From the NCBI GenBank assembly GCA_023250495.1, contig JAHFAP010000151.1:1-7609 (forward strand): 7,609 bases of DNA. Direction: 5' to 3'. Positions 5,667 through 7,609 of this stretch are shown here, piece by piece (position 1 is the first letter of the stretch; each line of letters starts with the position of its first letter). Made by a program: the position numbers and the translations under genes. The stretch comes from Deltaproteobacteria bacterium. Lineage in GTDB: Bacteria; Desulfobacterota; Binatia; UBA9968. Below the pieces are notes generated by a model that saw only the letters and a program-made list of their open reading frames with translations, was not told where the DNA came from and ran no database searches.

Positions 5667-6656
5667 CTATCCGCGCGCCTTCTCCATGAACTGCGGCCGG
5701 AGCGCTTTGTTCCAGTCCGGGATGGCGCTGATCTTTTTTTCCTTCAATAACCCCTCCGCTATCTGCTGCAGGTAGGGGCGCACGTCGCCGGGAAAGCCGA
5801 TGTCCACCTCGACGTTGGCCATGGCCTTGTTGAGCGTGGCGCGCGCCATCGTGTAGCCCCGAGAGGTGTAGTAGGCGTAGATCACGTCCGTTACCTTGCC
5901 GGGGCTCTGCTTGAAGTCTTTGCCCGCATCGAGCCACGCGCGCAGATACTCGACCACCACCTGCGGGTTCTTGTCGACGAACTCAGGCGTGGCGGCCATG
6001 AAGACCGGCATCGGGTCGTAATCGTACATGGTCACCACCGTGGTGGCGATCCCTTCGGCTTCGGCGATCGAGCAGTAAGGGTCTACGCTGACGAACGCGT
6101 CAATGGATTTGGCGGCCGCGGCGGCCACCATCTCGTTCACGTCCATCTTGATCTCCTGGTAGTCCTCCTTTTTCAGACCAGCCCGCGGCGCGATAATGTC
6201 CGTGAACGTGTTGCCAATGGAGGAGCCTACCTGGTTGCCGATCTTCAACCCCTTGAGGTCGGCAACCTTTGTGATCTTCAATTCCTTCCGCGCCATCACG
6301 CGCGAGGTCTTTCCCACCTTCTCGATCTGCGCGATGGCCACGAGCCCGCCCTTGTCGTGGCCGGTCACGAAGGACTGGCCGGCGTAGGTGCCGAGGTCCA
6401 CCTGGCGCGCGACCATCTGCTGCATGGTGAGATTCCCCGAGGGGACGGCGAACTCCTCGAACTTGAGCCCGCGCTTCTCCAGGGCGCCCGAGCGGAGAAG
6501 ATAGTAGGTCGGCATCCCCCAGATATTGGTCTGGTACCCTTGGCGGATGGTCGTGACCTGGGCCAGGACTGCTTCAGGACCTAAAACGCCTGCTGCCACG
6601 AGGCCGCTGCCGGAAAGGATCAGGAATTCACGCCGTGTCAACGCTCTCTGTTCCAT
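5667..6656 (-). CDS. ABC transporter substrate-binding protein, NitT/TauT (SsuA/NMT1) type, Tat signal
   Basis: Periplasmic solute-binding protein of 329 residues. The N-terminus carries a twin-arginine motif, LTRREFLIL (T7-R8-R9-x-F11-L12), a hydrophobic stretch (about 12-25) and a probable cleavage site after AVLA (residue 32), so it is likely Tat-exported and soluble. Domain landmarks of the SsuA/NMT1 fold follow: LEKRGLKFEEF (59-69), the QMVARQVDLGTYAG region, DLKGLKIGNQVGSSIGNTF (133-151), SIDAFVSVDPY (184-194) and FVDKNPQVVVEYLRA (226-240). I start at ATG 6656 because the Tat motif then lies next to the N-terminus and a G-rich ribosome site sits 5-13 bases upstream. The frame is open to ATG 6713, but those 19 residues come mainly from a repeat array. 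Downstream are a cupin and an SDR; no permease or ATPase is adjacent. The ligand is unknown. Confidence 0.93.
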   Translation of the reverse strand: MEQRALTRREFLILSGSGLVAAGVLGPEAVLAQVTTIRQGYQTNIWGMPTYYLLRSGALEKRGLKFEEFAVPSGNLTMQQMVARQVDLGTYAGQSFVTGHDKGGLVAIAQIEKVGKTSRVMARKELKITKVADLKGLKIGNQVGSSIGNTFTDIIAPRAGLKKEDYQEIKMDVNEMVAAAAAKSIDAFVSVDPYCSIAEAEGIATTVVTMYDYDPMPVFMAATPEFVDKNPQVVVEYLRAWLDAGKDFKQSPGKVTDVIYAYYTSRGYTMARATLNKAMANVEVDIGFPGDVRPYLQQIAEGLLKEKKISAIPDWNKALRPQFMEKARG

Positions 6657-6671
6657 TTGCTTACCCCCCTT

Positions 6672-6699
6672 TTCCATTTTGGATTTTGGATTTTGGACT
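6672..6699. repeat. Heptamer array A (AATCCAA-type, minus orientation)
   Basis: On the plus strand there are four 7-base units: TTCCATT (6672-6678), TTGGATT (6679-6685), TTGGATT (6686-6692) and TTGGACT (6693-6699). On the minus strand two are exact AATCCAA and two are one or two changes away. The array lies between the four-helix-bundle gene stop (6714) and the ribosome site of the binding-protein gene, and is inverted relative to array B at 6954-6995, with which it shares the AATCCAA unit. Confidence 0.75.
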
Positions 6700-6713
6700 A
6701 ACTCGCTCATCAT

Positions 6714-6941
6714 CTAAATGGATTCGTCAGCTTCCTCCTCTACAATGGCGAGTTTGGCAATGACATCGGCCGTAGATTTTCCACGACACGCCGCCCGGTA
6801 GTTAGCACCAATGGAAGTCGCAGACCGAAGCAACTGTCCTGAGATAACATCGGCAGCTCGGGCTTTTGGCAACGTTTCGACAAGTCGAATAACACCCAAG
6901 GCCAATTTCTTCGTCCAGTCCTTAAATGCTTTTTCATCCAT
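6714..6941 (-). CDS. Four-helix-bundle protein (23S IVS / S23 type), C-terminally truncated
   Basis: The 75-residue product matches the start of the four-helix-bundle family best known from proteins encoded in 23S rRNA intervening sequences, and related in fold to Avd of diversity-generating retroelements. Features are FKDWTKKLALGVIRLVETLP (residues 6-25), GQLLRSATSIGANYRAACRG (35-54) and a third helix ending EEEADES. Family members normally continue after EADES with a WLE-type segment and about 40 more residues; here TAG at 6714-6716 stops the protein. The fourth helix is missing, so it is probably a decayed or internally deleted copy. The frame after the stop runs directly into ATG 6713 and on into the binding-protein gene. 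A weak purine-rich site (GAAGAAAG) precedes ATG 6941. Heptamer arrays flank it on both sides. It is not inside an rRNA gene here. Confidence 0.78.
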   Translation of the reverse strand: MDEKAFKDWTKKLALGVIRLVETLPKARAADVISGQLLRSATSIGANYRAACRGKSTADVIAKLAIVEEEADESI

Positions 6942-6953
6942 CGATCTTTCTTC

Positions 6954-6995
6954 AATCCAAAATCTAAAATCGGCAATCGAAAATCTAAAATCACT
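6954..6995. repeat. Heptamer array B (AATCNAA-type, plus orientation)
   Basis: Six consecutive 7-base units beginning AATC: AATCCAA (6954), AATCTAA (6961), AATCGGC (6968), AATCGAA (6975), AATCTAA (6982) and AATCACT (6989-6995). The period is exact over 42 bases while the last three bases vary. The array overlaps the stop codon of the minus-strand gene at 6991 and lies upstream of the four-helix-bundle start. Array A at 6672-6699 is its inverted partner. Confidence 0.85.
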
Positions 6996-7608
6996 TGATT
7001 ACCTTATCCGCCCGCGCCAGCACTTCATGCGGAATTGTGACGCCAATCTGTTTCGCCGTCTTGAGGTTGATGATGAACTCAAATTTCATCGGCTGCTCAA
7101 CCGGCAGGTCAGCAGGCTTTCTGCCCTTCAAAATCTTGTCCACGTAAGTCGCGGCGCGCCGCCACAAGTCATCCCGGTTCGGAGCATAGGCCATAAGACC
7201 TCCTGAGTCCACAAACTCGTTCCATGGGTACATCGCCGGCAACCTGTTCTTTGCTGCCAGATCCACAATCTGTTTCCGGTGAGTGAAGCTGATGGGCTCC
7301 GGCAGCACGATAAGCGCTTCGGCATGTTCTCGAGCCATCGTGCCGAAGGCGCTCTCGATTTCATCGGGGCCTCGGATATCCAAGGGGAGGAGTTTGATCC
7401 CGAGCGCCGTGGCAGCAGCCTGCGTTTCTTTCCAGAGGACCGCATGGGTTGGGATGGTCGGATTCCGAAACACAGCCACTCGGGTGAGCTTGGGATTGAT
7501 CTCCTTCAGCAGCTCTAGCCGTTTCCCGCTGAGCTGCTCGGCGATGCCGGACAACCCCGTGATATTCCCGCCAGGGCGGGCGAGGCTGGCGATGAATCCA
7601 GCACCGAC
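6991..7608 (-). CDS. ABC transporter substrate-binding protein, TrpX-like (ABC_sub_bind family), 5' part beyond window
   Basis: Periplasmic binding protein of the ABC_sub_bind family (TrpX/YtrF-like, with distant resemblance to sugar-type binding proteins). The frame stays open to the right edge, giving 205 visible residues; a TTG at 7554 is inside the protein, not the start. Residues upstream of it read SLARPGGNITGLS, a hallmark of this family, followed by LSGKRLELLKEINPKLTRVAVFRNP. The second lobe then shows the RGPDEIESAF segment, ALIVLPEP, AAKNRLPAMYPWNEFVDSGGLMAYAPN and a complete C-terminus (TIPHEVLARADKVIK). The stop TGA lies inside heptamer array B. Any permease and ATPase would be outside the window. 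It is of a different family from the binding protein at 5667, so the two probably serve separate transporters. Confidence 0.92.
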   Translation of the reverse strand, partial: VGAGFIASLARPGGNITGLSGIAEQLSGKRLELLKEINPKLTRVAVFRNPTIPTHAVLWKETQAAATALGIKLLPLDIRGPDEIESAFGTMAREHAEALIVLPEPISFTHRKQIVDLAAKNRLPAMYPWNEFVDSGGLMAYAPNRDDLWRRAATYVDKILKGRKPADLPVEQPMKFEFIINLKTAKQIGVTIPHEVLARADKVIK

Positions 7609-7609
7609 A

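Noticed and set aside
6657..6713. 19-residue extension of the Tat-exported binding protein
   Set aside because: It is coded mainly by the heptamer array and would push the twin-arginine motif away from the N-terminus; the ribosome site fits ATG 6656.
6714..6941. A 23S rRNA intervening sequence inside an rRNA gene
   Set aside because: The protein family fits, but the flanking sequence is protein-coding genes and repeats, with no rRNA similarity recognised.
6954..6995. CRISPR-like array
   Set aside because: Units are 7 bases with no spacers; this is a tandem heptamer repeat.
7552..7554. TTG 7554 as start of the right-edge binding protein
   Set aside because: The frame continues upstream to the window edge with family-typical residues (SLARPGGNITG), so the codon is internal.

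Overview
The window is a gene-dense, GC-rich stretch of bacterial chromosome. Protein styles and intergenic repeats suggest an uncultured soil, sediment or groundwater lineage of the Rokubacteria, NC10, Tectomicrobia or deltaproteobacterial kind. That placement is a guess from gene content (NitT/TauT and TrpX-type ABC binding proteins, many cupins, SDR and hydroxyacid dehydrogenases); no marker gene is present.

Left part, plus strand (1-1833): the 3' end of a NitT/TauT-type ABC permease, a 118-residue single-pass membrane protein of unknown family, and a D-2-hydroxyacid dehydrogenase of the CtBP/phosphoglycerate-dehydrogenase type. Each junction is a 4-base ATGA overlap, so the three are probably one translationally coupled unit. 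A pair of inverted palindromic repeats (1839-1948) follows.

Middle part (2026-4167): two small single-domain cupins are transcribed divergently from a 159-base spacer. The plus-strand cupin is followed by a striking inverted array of 7-base repeats (TCAGCNN then GCTGANN) and by an Ldh_2-family malate/lactate-type dehydrogenase whose ribosome binding site lies in the last repeat unit.

Right part, minus strand, read from the right edge (7608 to 4262): the 3' part of a TrpX-like ABC substrate-binding protein, a C-terminally shortened four-helix-bundle protein of the 23S-IVS/S23 type, a Tat-exported NitT/TauT-type substrate-binding protein, a third cupin, and a short-chain dehydrogenase. The last three (6656 to 4262) have short spacers and look like an operon. 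The four-helix-bundle gene is bracketed by two inverted arrays of another 7-base repeat (AATCCAA-like).

The metabolic genes fit uptake of a small organic acid or similar anion and its oxidation by NAD-linked dehydrogenases, with cupins as isomerases, dioxygenases or ligand-binding accessories; the substrate cannot be read from sequence. The most unusual content is the repeats: three intergenic repeat families, two of them heptamer-based, each beginning within about 15 bases of an upstream stop codon, with one bracketing the four-helix-bundle gene. No rRNA, tRNA, CRISPR array, transposase or riboswitch was recognised, and no stretch over 300 bases lacks a gene.
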